From the NCBI GenBank assembly GCA_947311845.1, contig CAMZMU010000012.1:7297734-7361733 (forward strand): DNA of 64,000 nucleotides, in the 5' to 3' direction. Position numbers and translations under genes: made by a program. The DNA comes from Poa pratensis (lineage: Eukaryota; Streptophyta; Magnoliopsida; Poales; Poaceae). Positions 10,857 to 20,600 of this stretch are shown here, one piece after another (position 1 is the first letter of the stretch; each line of letters begins with the position of its first letter). Below the pieces are notes generated by a model. It was not told where the DNA came from, made no database searches, and saw only the letters and a program-made list of their open reading frames with translations.

Positions 10857-11942
10857 AAACGGCGCAGCTGCGCAACGTTCCAAGGATTGTGGGAGAGTTC
10901 GCCGGTCTTCGCATGCTTCAGTCTGTATGCTCCACCACCTATGACCTCGGTGATGATGAAGGGTCCTTCCCATGGAGAAGCAAGTTTATGCACCTTCTTT
11001 GCTTCAGTCGAAGTACCAAGTCACCCACCTCGAAGGACCTGGTACGCAGTCGACGGCTGTGATAGTTGCGTAGATCTTGCTGGTAGACAGCTGTACGTGC
11101 TAGCGCTGTGTTGCGTGCTTCTTCGAGCAAGTCGACTGCATCTTCGAGTGCTTCATCTGCATCTCTTCATTGTATGCTTCGACCTTGGTGCGTTGAACCT
11201 TACGTCTGATGGCAGGATTGCCTCTGCGCCGTAGACCATGAAGAATGGAGTGAATTGCGTTGAGGCGTTGGGTGTTGTGCGTAGGCTCCATAGCACAGAC
11301 GGGAGCTCTTCTACCCAAGCACCCGCAGCCCTTTTGAGTGGCACCAGGAGGCGCTTCTTGATTCCACTCGTCACAAGCCCATTGGCCTTTTCGACTTGGC
11401 CGTTTGATTGCGGGTGCGCCACAGATGCATAATTGAGCGTGATATCTTGCTCTTTGCAGAAGGATTTGAATTCCTCAGCCGTGAAGTTTGTACCGTTGTC
11501 AGTGATGATGCTATTTGGCACACCAAAGCGGTATATGATGGATTTTATGAAATTGACTGCTGTAGTGGCAGTCGAACTTGTGATGGGTACTGCTTCAATC
11601 CACTTGGTGAACTTGTCGACCGCCACCAGAAGGTGAGTATGCCCTCCATGGGAGGATTTTTTGAGTGGCCCAACCATATCGAGCCCCCACTGGGCGAAAG
11701 GCCAGGCCAATGGTATTGTCTTCAACGCCGATGCGGGTGCGTGGCTTTGTGGCGAATTTTTGGCAGCCGATGCACCTTTTGACTATGTCCTCCGCGTCTT
11801 TGAGTGCTGTGGGCCAGTAGAAGCCTGCGCGAAAGGCTTTGGCTACGAGTGATCGACTGCTGGCGTGATGCCCGCAAGTACCTGCATGAATATCACGAAG
11901 GATGGCTTGGCCATCTTCAAATGCTATGCAACGCTGGAACAT
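10857..11942 (-). pseudogene. int: T1 integrase
   Basis: Read on the minus strand, it shows the His/Cys zinc-binding N-terminus (CGHHASSRSL ... CIGCQKF), then the catalytic core with the first Asp in WGLDMVGP, the second in IITDNGTNF, and the Glu in SNGQVEKANG. The conserved WSLRTTPN and FMVYGAEAILP follow, and a C-terminal part ends in NPWNVA..RR near 10857. This inserts element cDNA into chromosomal DNA. The core runs in one frame from 11725 to 11153. Frame changes near 11730 and 11130 break the full polyprotein. The gene follows RNase H, as in all Ty3/gypsy elements. Confidence 0.9.
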
Positions 11943-13395
11943 ACCTGATATGCTGCGTTTGTAAAGTTCACCGTTGATGACAGTGTATGCTTTAGATCGT
12001 CGAGTGACGCGTCTTGACTCTGTGAAGTCTTCGGGTACCTCGCCGCGGAGTATGTATGCGAGGAAGGGTTGAGTCCAAGTTGGCTCGATGAGGAGTACCT
12101 CGACTGGTGGGTCCTCTGTGCTAGGTGTTTTGCTCTTGGCTGGTGCGGCTGGTGCAGGAGTTGCCGCTTCTTTTTGATTGATCTGTGCTCTATGCGCTCG
12201 AAGAAGACACCAGGTGGCACTGGTGCTTTGGTCGCACCAATGTTGGCTAACTTATCTGCTTCTTCATTGCTTTCACGCCCTATGTGCCGCAACTCGCAGC
12301 CTTCGAAGCTGCCCTCCATGATGTTGTACAGGTCACGGTAGGCGATCATGTTATCTGCGATTGCGTCACAGCCTTCATTGTTTGCTGCACCACCAATTCG
12401 AGTCGCCGTAGATCATCAGTCGAGTGCACCCGAGGCTTTGGCCATCCTCATGCCATGGATCAGAGCCTCGTATTCTGCTTCGTTATTGGATGGGAACTCG
12501 AACCCATTTGTAGGATGTAGCGGAGCTTGTCGCCTTTTGGTGATATGAGGATGACACCTGCGCCTGCGCCTTCGTTTTTCTTCGAGCCATCGAAGTACAT
12601 GGTCCAGGAATTGGACACATCTGGTGCTCCTGGGAGCTGAGCTTCAATCCACTCGGTGTGGAAGTCGGGTAAACTTGTGCTTTGATGGCCTTCGGGTAAT
12701 CATACTTGATGTCTCTTGGTGCTAGCTCGATGAGCCATTTTGCTACTCGCCCAGTCGCATTGGGGTTTGTGAGGATGTCCCCGATCCCTGAAGTGCTGAT
12801 TACAGTGATCGGGTGCTCGGAGAAGTAATGCGTCAGCTTCCTTGAGGACATGAACACGGCGTATGCCAGCTTCTGATAGTGCGGGTACCGCTGCTTTGAT
12901 GTGGAGAGCACTTCACTCAAGTAATAGACTGGACGTTGTATGCTTTGGGCGTGTCCCTCCTCTCTGCGTTCGACCACAGAACAGTGCTCACCACCCTATT
13001 AGTTGCAGAGACATATAGGTATAGTGGCTCGCGTTCCCTTGGTGCTACGAGGATTGGAGGGCTTGTGAGGACTCGCTTGAGGTCCGTGAAGGCTGCTTCG
13101 GCTTCTGGCGTCCACTCGAACTTATCTGCCTTCTTCATCAGTCGATAGAACGGGAGTGCTTTTTCGCCTAGCTTGCTGATGAATCGACTGAGTGCTGCTA
13201 CTCTACCCGCCAACTTTTGCACGTCGTGGAGCTTTGAAGGCCTTTGCATCGTCAAGATGGCCTGTATTTTCTCCGGGTCCGCCTCGATTCCTCGAGCTGA
13301 GACTAGATACCCGAGGAGTTGCCCGGCTGGCACGCCGAACGTGCACTTCTTCGGGTTGAGCTTGATGTGGAAGCGTTTGAGGTTTGCGAATGTCT
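11924..13395 (-). pseudogene. T1 tandem RNase H domains (gypsy RNase H plus archaeal-type RNase H)
   Basis: 13395-12650 carries the RT connection and the first RNase H (LLGYLVSARGIE, KLAGRVAALSRFISKLG, then RPVYYLSEVLSTSKQRYP and WLIELAPRDIKYDYPKA). 12610-12050 carries a second RNase H of the archaeal/plant type: MYFDGSKKNEGAGAG, then LMIYGDSN and CELRHIGRESNEEADKLA. The Asp, Asp and late Asp/Glu signatures are recognisable. Two RNase H domains in series are diagnostic for the Tat lineage. These domains degrade the RNA strand during cDNA synthesis. Single-base losses near 12985, 12425 and 12385 break the frame. Confidence 0.85.
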
Positions 13396-14035
13396 CCGCA
13401 AGTCATCGAGTAGCGTGCTTTCTTCTCTTGTGGTGATGACGATGTCATCTACATAGACCTGGACGTTTCGCCCAATCTGCTTCTTGAGGCAATCTTGCAT
13501 CATGCGCTGATAGGTTGCGCCTGCGTTTTTGAGCCCGAAAGGCATTGTGGTGTAGCAGTAGACCCCGAGTGGGGTTATGAACGCCGTTTTTTCTTCATCC
13601 TCTTCCTTCATCCTTATCTGGTGGTAACCCGAGTAAGCATCCAGGAAGGACAAGCGAGCGCACCCGGCGGTGGAGTCGACGATCTGGTCGATTCGAGGTA
13701 GTGGAAAGTGATCCTTTGGACAGCACTTATTGAGTGCTGTAAAATCTACACACATCCGCAGGATGTCTGTATGCTTCTTCTCTACAAGTACGGGGTTGGC
13801 CACCCATTGTGATTTCTTGATCTCTCTGATGAATCCTGCTGCGAGTAGCCTGTCGACTTCGGCTTCGACTGCAGTTCTTTTTGGGCCGGATATGCGGCGC
13901 ATTGTTTGTTTGACTGGTTTAGCACCTGGAAGTAGCTGGAGAGAGTGCTCGGCGAATTCCCTGGGAATACCTGGCATGTCTGCTGGACACCATGCAAATA
14001 TATCCCAGTTCTCACGGAGGAATTCGACGAGCGCG
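13396..14035 (-). pseudogene. T1 reverse transcriptase
   Basis: The minus-strand frame from 13977 shows the RT fingers and palm: RMCVDFTALNKCCPKDHFPL, LSFLDAYSGYHQI, TTMPFGLKNAGATYQRMM, and the active site YVDDIV. The polymerase copies element RNA into DNA. The frame is lost at about 13395 (after LLDDLR), where one G of a GG(G) run appears to be missing; the next frame resumes with ETFANLKRFHIKLNPKK. The domain itself looks complete. Confidence 0.9.
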
Positions 14036-14040
14036 CTTTC

Positions 14041-14625
14041 CTATGCGATAGGCAGACTCGACGAGACATTGACTGTCTTGGTCGGGTCAGTCGGGTGCAC
14101 CTGATGCGATCTTGTGTCGTTGGTGGCACTGAATGCTCTGTCGACTGCCACCTTTTTGTGCTCTGGCATAAGTGTTCGATCGTTGGAGACCGCTAGATCA
14201 GCGAGTGTTGCTTCCATGCCAAACATCTCAGAGATTTTGCTGAATTCTCGGTCGCAAGAGTCAGACTTTTGGAAGTTCCCCTTGACTGTGATTACTCCTT
14301 TTGGTCCAGGCATCTTCAGCTGGAGGTATGCGTAATGTGGCACCGCCATGAATCGAGCGAACGTCGGGCGTCCAAGTATAGCATGGTATTGTGATTTCCA
14401 GTCGACCACTTCGAACTCAATCGACTCTGTCCTGAAGTGGTGCTTGTCCCCGAACGTTACGTCGAGTTGTATGGTGCCCTCTGGGCTTATTGCTTTCCCT
14501 GGAACGATACCGTGGAAGGTATTTGAAGATCTTGGCAGGTTTTCGACTGACCTGTTCATTTTGCGGAGCGTATCTGCGAAGATGATGTTTATGCCGCTCC
14601 CACCATCCATGAAGACCTTGGACAT
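14041..14625 (-). pseudogene. T1 aspartic protease region
   Basis: The frame begins near KVFMDGGSGINIIFADTLRK, where DGGS takes the place of the usual D(T/S)G(A/S) active site. The same DGGS occurs in T2, so it is a lineage feature, not a defect of this copy. The second half contains SQYHAILGRPTFARFMAVPH, the usual ILGR flap-proximal motif, and a spacer before RT. The protease cleaves the polyprotein. Upstream, the frame to gag is broken by a one-base loss near 14733 (after YLKG). Confidence 0.85.
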
Positions 14626-14639
14626 GGCGTAGCCTCCAA

Positions 14640-15987
14640 TTTGCGCGTCGAGTACCAGAGCAGAGTGCCCTGGTCGAACAACCGATGGAGGGTGGTCCTC
14701 TTTGCTGAAGCTTATTGTAGTTTCGGCCCTTCAAGTATTCTGTTACCGCAGGAGGTGACATGACCGCCATGTTTACCTGTCGAGTGCGAAGTTTTTGCTC
14801 CCTGTTGGAAGGTCGACCTTTCTGTATCATGTACATCTGCCCTTGGGGCGGAGGGTACTGTGGTTCGTCCACCCGAGGCACGGGCTGTATGGCACCCGCG
14901 AGATTTCCGCCTGGGGCAGGCTGTGGTGGTGGAGGTGGTGCCATCAGAACAGGCACGTTGTTTGGCTGAGGCACGGGTGCAGGTGCTTGTGCGGCTGCTG
15001 CCTTTCTGCGATTTACGTAATCAGTCGCCATTTGGTCGAACTCCCTGCAGTTTCTCATCGAGTGGTTGGATCGCAGTTTTCCATCGTCCCCCTTGTACAG
15101 GTGGAATCTGCAATCAGCGTCCATCTTTTCTTCGAATGATCGCTCAGATTGTGCCCGTGACTTGCGCCAATCCTTCCTCTTGTAGCTATCACTGCGTTGG
15201 CTGTCTCGACGATCATCTCGACTGTCTCGCCGATCATCTCGACTGTCTCGACGATCATCTCGACTGTCTCGCGATCATCTCGACTGTCTCGCCGATCTTC
15301 CGACCGTCGGTCGCTTCTGTCCTGATCATTGCGGGGTGTGGAGAACCCAGCCGCCATGAATTCGGGTCTGTCATCGTCGTAATGACGTTTTGAACGTTTG
15401 CGCCTTCGGTCGTCTCTGTACGAGTCTCTATGGCTTCGACTGCTATTCTCATGTTTGTCACGGGGTGAGGACCCGCGTGTGGTGCGTGCCATATCCTCTC
15501 CATCTGCCCACTCAGTCGCGATCTGCAAGAGGTGGGCTACAGATTTTGGCTTTTGGCGGCCAAGTGCTTCTTTGAAGTCTCGCCTGGCGAGGCCCATGAC
15601 GAAAGCATCCATGGCCATATCTTCTGAAACCACTCCAACTGAGTTACGTATCTCAGTCCATCGTCTGATGTATGACCTCAACGTTTCGTCTGAACGCTGA
15701 ACGCAGGCCCGCAGCTCCTCGAATGTTTTCGGGCGCTCACATAGAGGCTCGAAGTTTTTGACGAAATCCCTGCGGAAGTGATCCCACGAGTCGTATGTTG
15801 ATGGAGGTAGGGCCTTGAGCCAGTCGCGAGCTGTGCCTTCGAGCATGAGTCGTATGTACTGCATGGCTGTAGTGTTGGTGCCCCGCTGGCACGCAACTGC
15901 CAGCCTGTAATCTTCCAGCCACCCGGAAGGTTCCTGTCGACCCGTGTACTTGGGCTGTTCGGATGTGAGTTTGAATCCTTTGGGCAT
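14640..15987 (-). pseudogene. gag: T1 gag (capsid/nucleocapsid)
   Basis: The frame from 15987 begins MPKGFKLTSEQPKYTGRQEP and shows the retrotransposon gag core (PF03732-like): MLEGTARDWLKALPP, W..FRRDFVKNF, LRSYIRRWTEIRNS and MDAFVMGLARRDFKE. It then runs into an Arg/Asp/Ser-rich region. A 21-bp minisatellite (15201-15300) codes for RD/RS repeats; one unit has 20 bp and shifts the frame. A Pro/Ala-rich spacer with FHLYKGDDGKLRSNHSMRNC follows at about 15120-14800. There is no clear CCHC knuckle. The protein packages the RNA in particles. Upstream, 15990-16480 holds further gag-leader sequence with stops. Confidence 0.88.
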
Positions 15988-16482
15988 CCGTGTCTCGCGG
16001 ACGCGTCGAGTGAAGCACAGAGCTCCATGTGGCTCAGGCTCTCGATCAGAGTATGAGTCGCTACTGTAAAATCTGCGTGATCTGCTCCTGGACCTGCGCC
16101 TTCGCGAGCCGCTTCTTTCCTTCGAGTGGTGGCGACGACCACTGTGATTATGCTCTTCCCGAGGCGCGTCGACTAGGGCACGGTCTCGACTCCCACCTGG
16201 AGTTCTTGGAACTTGGCGTATGGCCTTTGCAGCTAAGGCGAGTGATTTGATCGGTTCGCGGTGTAGTTTTGCGTTGGGGTCATCCGCTGGGGGCTTGATT
16301 GCCTCCAGGTATGCTGCAGCGGTTTAGAGAGCACCTGCTGCTGTTTTAGAGTTGCCGTGTGCCGCCTGAGTCGGCGAGTTCTGGTTTGTCGATGCAGCCG
16401 GCGAGTTGCCGTTTGTAGATCCGATCGGCGAGTCGCCGTTTTCCGATGGAACCGAAGAAACCGCGAGTTCAGCACTATTCTT

Positions 16483-16499
16483 TCCCACAGACGGCGCCA
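16483..16499 (-). other. T1 primer binding site
   Basis: On the minus strand it reads TGGCGCCGTCTGTGGGA, two bases inside the 5' LTR end. The identical sequence is found after the T2 LTR (45704-45720). It is the tRNA-primer site for first-strand synthesis; I do not assign the tRNA. Confidence 0.9.
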
Positions 16500-16501
16500 A
16501 T

Positions 16502-16994
16502 TGACGAGGTGTACCCTCATCAATTCCCATGGTTAAGGATCTAGGGTTGAAATTATGGGGAGAGAACGTGGTAGTACTGGTAGTTTCGTCGGCTGACAAG
16601 CAGAGGCAAAGATTTACCCATGTTCAGGCCCCTCGGGTGGAGGTAAAGACCCTACTTCCTGCTTGTCTGATATTGATTGTGGATTATGCGATTACAGGAG
16701 AGCTCCGGCGAGTTGATGATCTCGCAAGAGTTTTGGTGGTTCGTGTATGGCTTGGTCCCAGATCGGTACCCCTCTCAGCCTTTAAATAGGCTGGGTCTCG
16801 GGAGTTTGTAACCGACCTAGTTTACACATAAGGAAAGCCTAAACCGGCTATGCCTATGTCTAGTCTTGGAGGGTACTCCATCTTCTTGGGCCTCTTGTCT
16901 TGGGCTTCGAGTAGGCTCTTCGATATTGGGCCTTTAGTCGTTACGTGCACCAGGTACCCTCATGATAGGGTACCCGATATGTATACCCATGTCA
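16502..16994 (-). repeat. T1 5' LTR
   Basis: The LTR is 493 bp and aligned end to end with 4631-5121, showing 7 substitutions (6 of them transitions) and two 1-base insertions. It drives transcription leftward, away from BON1, and its outer edge is 666 bp upstream of the BON1 start codon. Confidence 0.95.
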
Positions 16995-17659
16995 ACGCCC
17001 TTTTTCTCAATCGACGACATGACGAGCGAGTTGTGGGCGGTGGTGCGTGGAGAGAATGTGAGCGACGTGCGGCCGGCGAGGATGTTATATTGTTGCGAAG
17101 CAGTGGGAACGCCACCCCAAAGCGGGGGGTGGCGGTTGCACGTCCACACCAAACCGCCGTGTTCCGAAGCGACACGAAGGTAACCAACGGTGATTATTGT
17201 TCCAAAATTAGAGCCATTTGGGGTGCGCCGTTGTGGGGCTACACCCCATTCGGGCAGATAAATGTCCGACACCCGTAATTGTAATTGGGTGTCAATCGAG
17301 GATTTCGAAACCGATTGGCGGCTCCGGTGGAGAGCCTAGCCAGCCAAGCAGGCTGACAGAAACCTGCACGGGGACATGCTACTCTCACAATGTCCGTGCC
17401 AAAAGCTGGCCAGTGAGCGAGTCAAACGTCTACTCTGCCGTGTCGTCCACCATATCCGGTGCCACCACCCGGCGGAACAGAACAAAAGCCGTAAATTCCG
17501 CCCCGTTCGCCGTCCGTTCCTGCTGGGTCCACGACTTCACTTGCTGCAGTCGCTGCTCCTGCTCCATCCCACCCCATCGCACCACCACGCGCCCCTCTCC
17601 CTACTCGCGGAGATCGGTGCGCGGATAGATCTCACCTCGCCGGCGAAGCGGGAGACGCC
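16995..17659 (+). promoter_or_regulatory. BON1 upstream region and remnant of the locus split by T1
   Basis: 16995-17190 continues 4271-4630 (joined across the T1 target site). Two inverted repeats, GGGGCTACACCCC (17235-17247) and GACACCC...GGGTGTC (17268-17293), lie next to each other and may be the end of a small DNA transposon. 17300-17659 is a GC/CT-rich stretch that probably includes the BON1 core promoter and 5' UTR; I see no convincing TATA box there. Confidence 0.4.
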
Positions 17660-20600
17660 ATGGGGAACTGCTGCTCCGACGAGATGGGCCATGGAGCCGG
17701 CCGCCACTCCGTCGGCCCAGCCGCATCCGTCGCCGAGGCAGCCTCCGCCGCGGCCGACCGCTTCCTCCGCTCCCGCGGCGCCGGCGCGTCCACCCAGATC
17801 GAGGTACGGAGTCCTGGGCACTGCTAGTCTACTACATCTCTGGTTTCGACCTCGTTCGCTGGGTCGTGGCATTGCGCGCGGCGTGGTTCCGTACTTCGGT
17901 GCTCGACTGCTCGTGCTTGTACATGGGGACGGAGTTGTAGTGTTTGAGCTTGGCGTGATCAAAGGTCTTATTTGGCATATGCTAGTTGATGCTACTCCAC
18001 TAGCGCCCTTTTCGGCACTGTAGTAGCTAAATGCCCCCGCGTTGCCACGGAATGAATAAATATCATGTATATTTTTAGAATGTGCAAATTTAGTGATGCT
18101 AATGTTGTATTTTTTGTATCATCAATCTTATTATTAAAGATATGATAAGTTGTGTCTTTATTTTTAGTTTGTGATTTCTACTCTTAGGTAGATATAATCT
18201 ATCAATTAACAATACATTAAGCATTGTTAAATTTATTTTAATTTGTTACACACTAATGAGGCTGCGACGCCATAGATACTCCATCTAAAAAAAATGCTAT
18301 AGATACTCTAGCTAGTCTTATAGGAGTTATTTTAAAAAGTAAAAAGTCTGATAAAGATAAATGAAAAAGGAATGTACATAATAGGATAGCATTGCCCTAA
18401 TCAACGTGTGCATGGAACATACACATAGGAGTGACCATTTCTCATCTGTTGAAACTCCAGATGCTGGAAGCATCCGTTAAACCAATCTTGTAGCAGTAGA
18501 TTCTCAAAAAAGGAAAGTATAACGCCTTGGGTGTCAAAGTATTGTGTATATGTCGGTCATGTAAGTTATCGAATCAAGCAAGAACAATCAATCTAATCTA
18601 TCCCTGGTTATTCTATCTTGTCAACCTATGTCTACCCAATCCCTCGCAGGCCGTCTGGCTATCTTCTGCACGTTAGGTATCCTGTTGTGGATCTAAGTCC
18701 ACAACAGACACGTGTAACAAACATCAGCTCCCAGAGAGTCCAATTGGTGTCACACTGCCGACAGCTCCTTGTAGAAGTCATCAACAATGGCATCTCCCTG
18801 TTGTAGATGTTGCTCTTGTCGAATAACAGAGAGATACATGGCATTCCCCGTAGGCTCGTAGCGACGACGAAGGTGTTCCCACACTTGATGAGCAGTTGTA
18901 AGGGCCACCACATCCATGGTGAGATCAACATGCTGGACACCAAGATAGGCCTGAGCATCATCATCTGTCCATTGCTTGTACAGGTGGAGCTGATTTTGGT
19001 ACCCTTCAGTGGCCTCCTCAAAGGCATTCAGCACCTAATGTTGCTTTGTATCATCAGCATCAGCAGGGAAGACAACCTCAGCCAGAGGAGTGGGCAGCGA
19101 AGGACATGGCAGAGCACCTGTGAGGTACTCCCAGACACGCTGGCTCCTCATGTGCAGCTTCAGGTGCTGCACGCCTGCACCCAGTCTCTGTAGTTCTGTC
19201 CGTTGAAGATAACAGGACATCGGGGGATTGGTACAGCACCGGTGGTGGTGGAGGGCGCCATTTCAGCAGCGGCTTGAAGAGAGTGAGCAGCAACAGCTAG
19301 ACTGGCGGTGGCGGCCGGGAAGGACGGTGGCAGGCAGCTGCGGCCTAGCAAAGTAGCCTAAAGAAGAGGGGAGAGGCTTGATGGAGAGAGGGTGCAGTGG
19401 CGGCGGTGACCGGCGGCGGCAGTGAAATCTAGCCCAAGCCCTGATACCATGTTATGAAATGAGCATCTGTACTGAATCAGGGCCAACAGGCCAGAACATG
19501 TACACAAGGGAAATAAGCAAAGAAGTCCCTGTACAATATGGCAACTGCACACACAGCTGATAACCCTGTTCCAACACTCCAGTTGTGCTCACAAGCGGAG
19601 GATGAATAACATAGACTAACTACATGCCTCGCAACCTTGGTGAGTGGCAATGCAAGACCACTATTTGACTTCCACCAATCAGCTAACTAGGAGTCTAGGA
19701 CAAAACAAGGGAACAGTCATATGTTAGTTCTTTGCAAACATGTATAACTTCAAACTAAAAGTTGATGGACAAAGAAACTCATGAGGACACTTTATTTTCC
19801 TTCCATTGATAGCTATTTTGGTATTGAATCTATCAGCATGAACTTGTTCATAGTCATCAGCTAGCACATCATTTGTCGATATCACCTCCTCATCGCCATC
19901 CATCATTTTCACCGCCACTTTGAGTAAATATCATCCTCAAGGTATGTGCATAGTCACTATCTTTTCCATTATGTCAAAGAACTGGCCAGGATTAAAAAGC
20001 AAGGCAGCCCCATGTAACTTTTACACCATTTGATCCTCCCAACATTTGCCATAAATCTGCATTAACTTCTCCAACAATTTTGGCTCTCTTGATAAGCTTT
20101 CATTTAGCTTCTTCTTGCATATCATGTCTGTTATAAGCTACGGCATTGCTAGATGCTCATCACCATCAAGTAGCCTCAACACAAGGAGAACAGGGTGTGA
20201 TGCTCTTATGCAATCTTCCATGACTTTCCAAAATGTTATTGAGATCACAACCTCATACACATGTTTTCCCGTTTCAGTCCTTGCTAATTTGTAATTTGTC
20301 CAAAAGCCACTAACAAATAGGCTCCTCAAAGCTTCTTTGTTTTTATGTAAACTTCACAAAGTGTAGAAAGTGGTGGCAAATCGAGTAGCTCCTGGTCTCA
20401 CTAACTCCCTTCCTTTTTTGTATTCTCTCATCTTATCAAGAAGCTTCAAATGCCTATAGATGAAGGTTGTCACGCGCTTTGAGCTTGGACAATCCAGTCC
20501 TTGAATCTGACCATCTTAGCAATTTCCTCAAGCATTAGGTCCAAACAGTGGGCAGCACGAGGGGTCAAATATAGCTTAGGATACTTCTCCAACATCATAC

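Larger units (their letters stand above)
4631..16994 (-). mobile_element. T1: complete Ty3/gypsy Tat-lineage LTR retrotransposon
   Basis: Two LTRs (4631-5121 and 16502-16994) start TGACGAGG and end CATGTCA, and are flanked by the 5-bp target duplication ACGCC (4626-4630 and 16995-16999). The element is 12,364 bp. The sense strand is minus: the PBS is next to the right LTR and the PPT next to the left one. The order is gag, protease, RT, RNase H, a second (archaeal-type) RNase H, integrase, then a long 3' region with a gene on the opposite strand. Integrase downstream of RT marks Ty3/gypsy, and a second RNase H plus a large antisense ORF region is typical of the Tat group (Retand, Grande). The LTRs differ by 7 substitutions and 2 single-base indels. 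Several frameshifts make gag-pol non-functional. Confidence 0.95.

Noticed and set aside
17376..18023. Plus-strand open frame of 215 codons overlapping BON1 exon 1
   Set aside because: It is in a different frame from the MGNCCSDE start, runs through the exon 1 donor into the intron, and matches nothing; it is a GC-rich shadow.
18028..18052. Helitron end in BON1 intron 1
   Set aside because: Hairpin-like and GC-rich, but the minus-strand terminus reads CTAC and not CTRR, and no partner end was found, so it was only mentioned under the intron.
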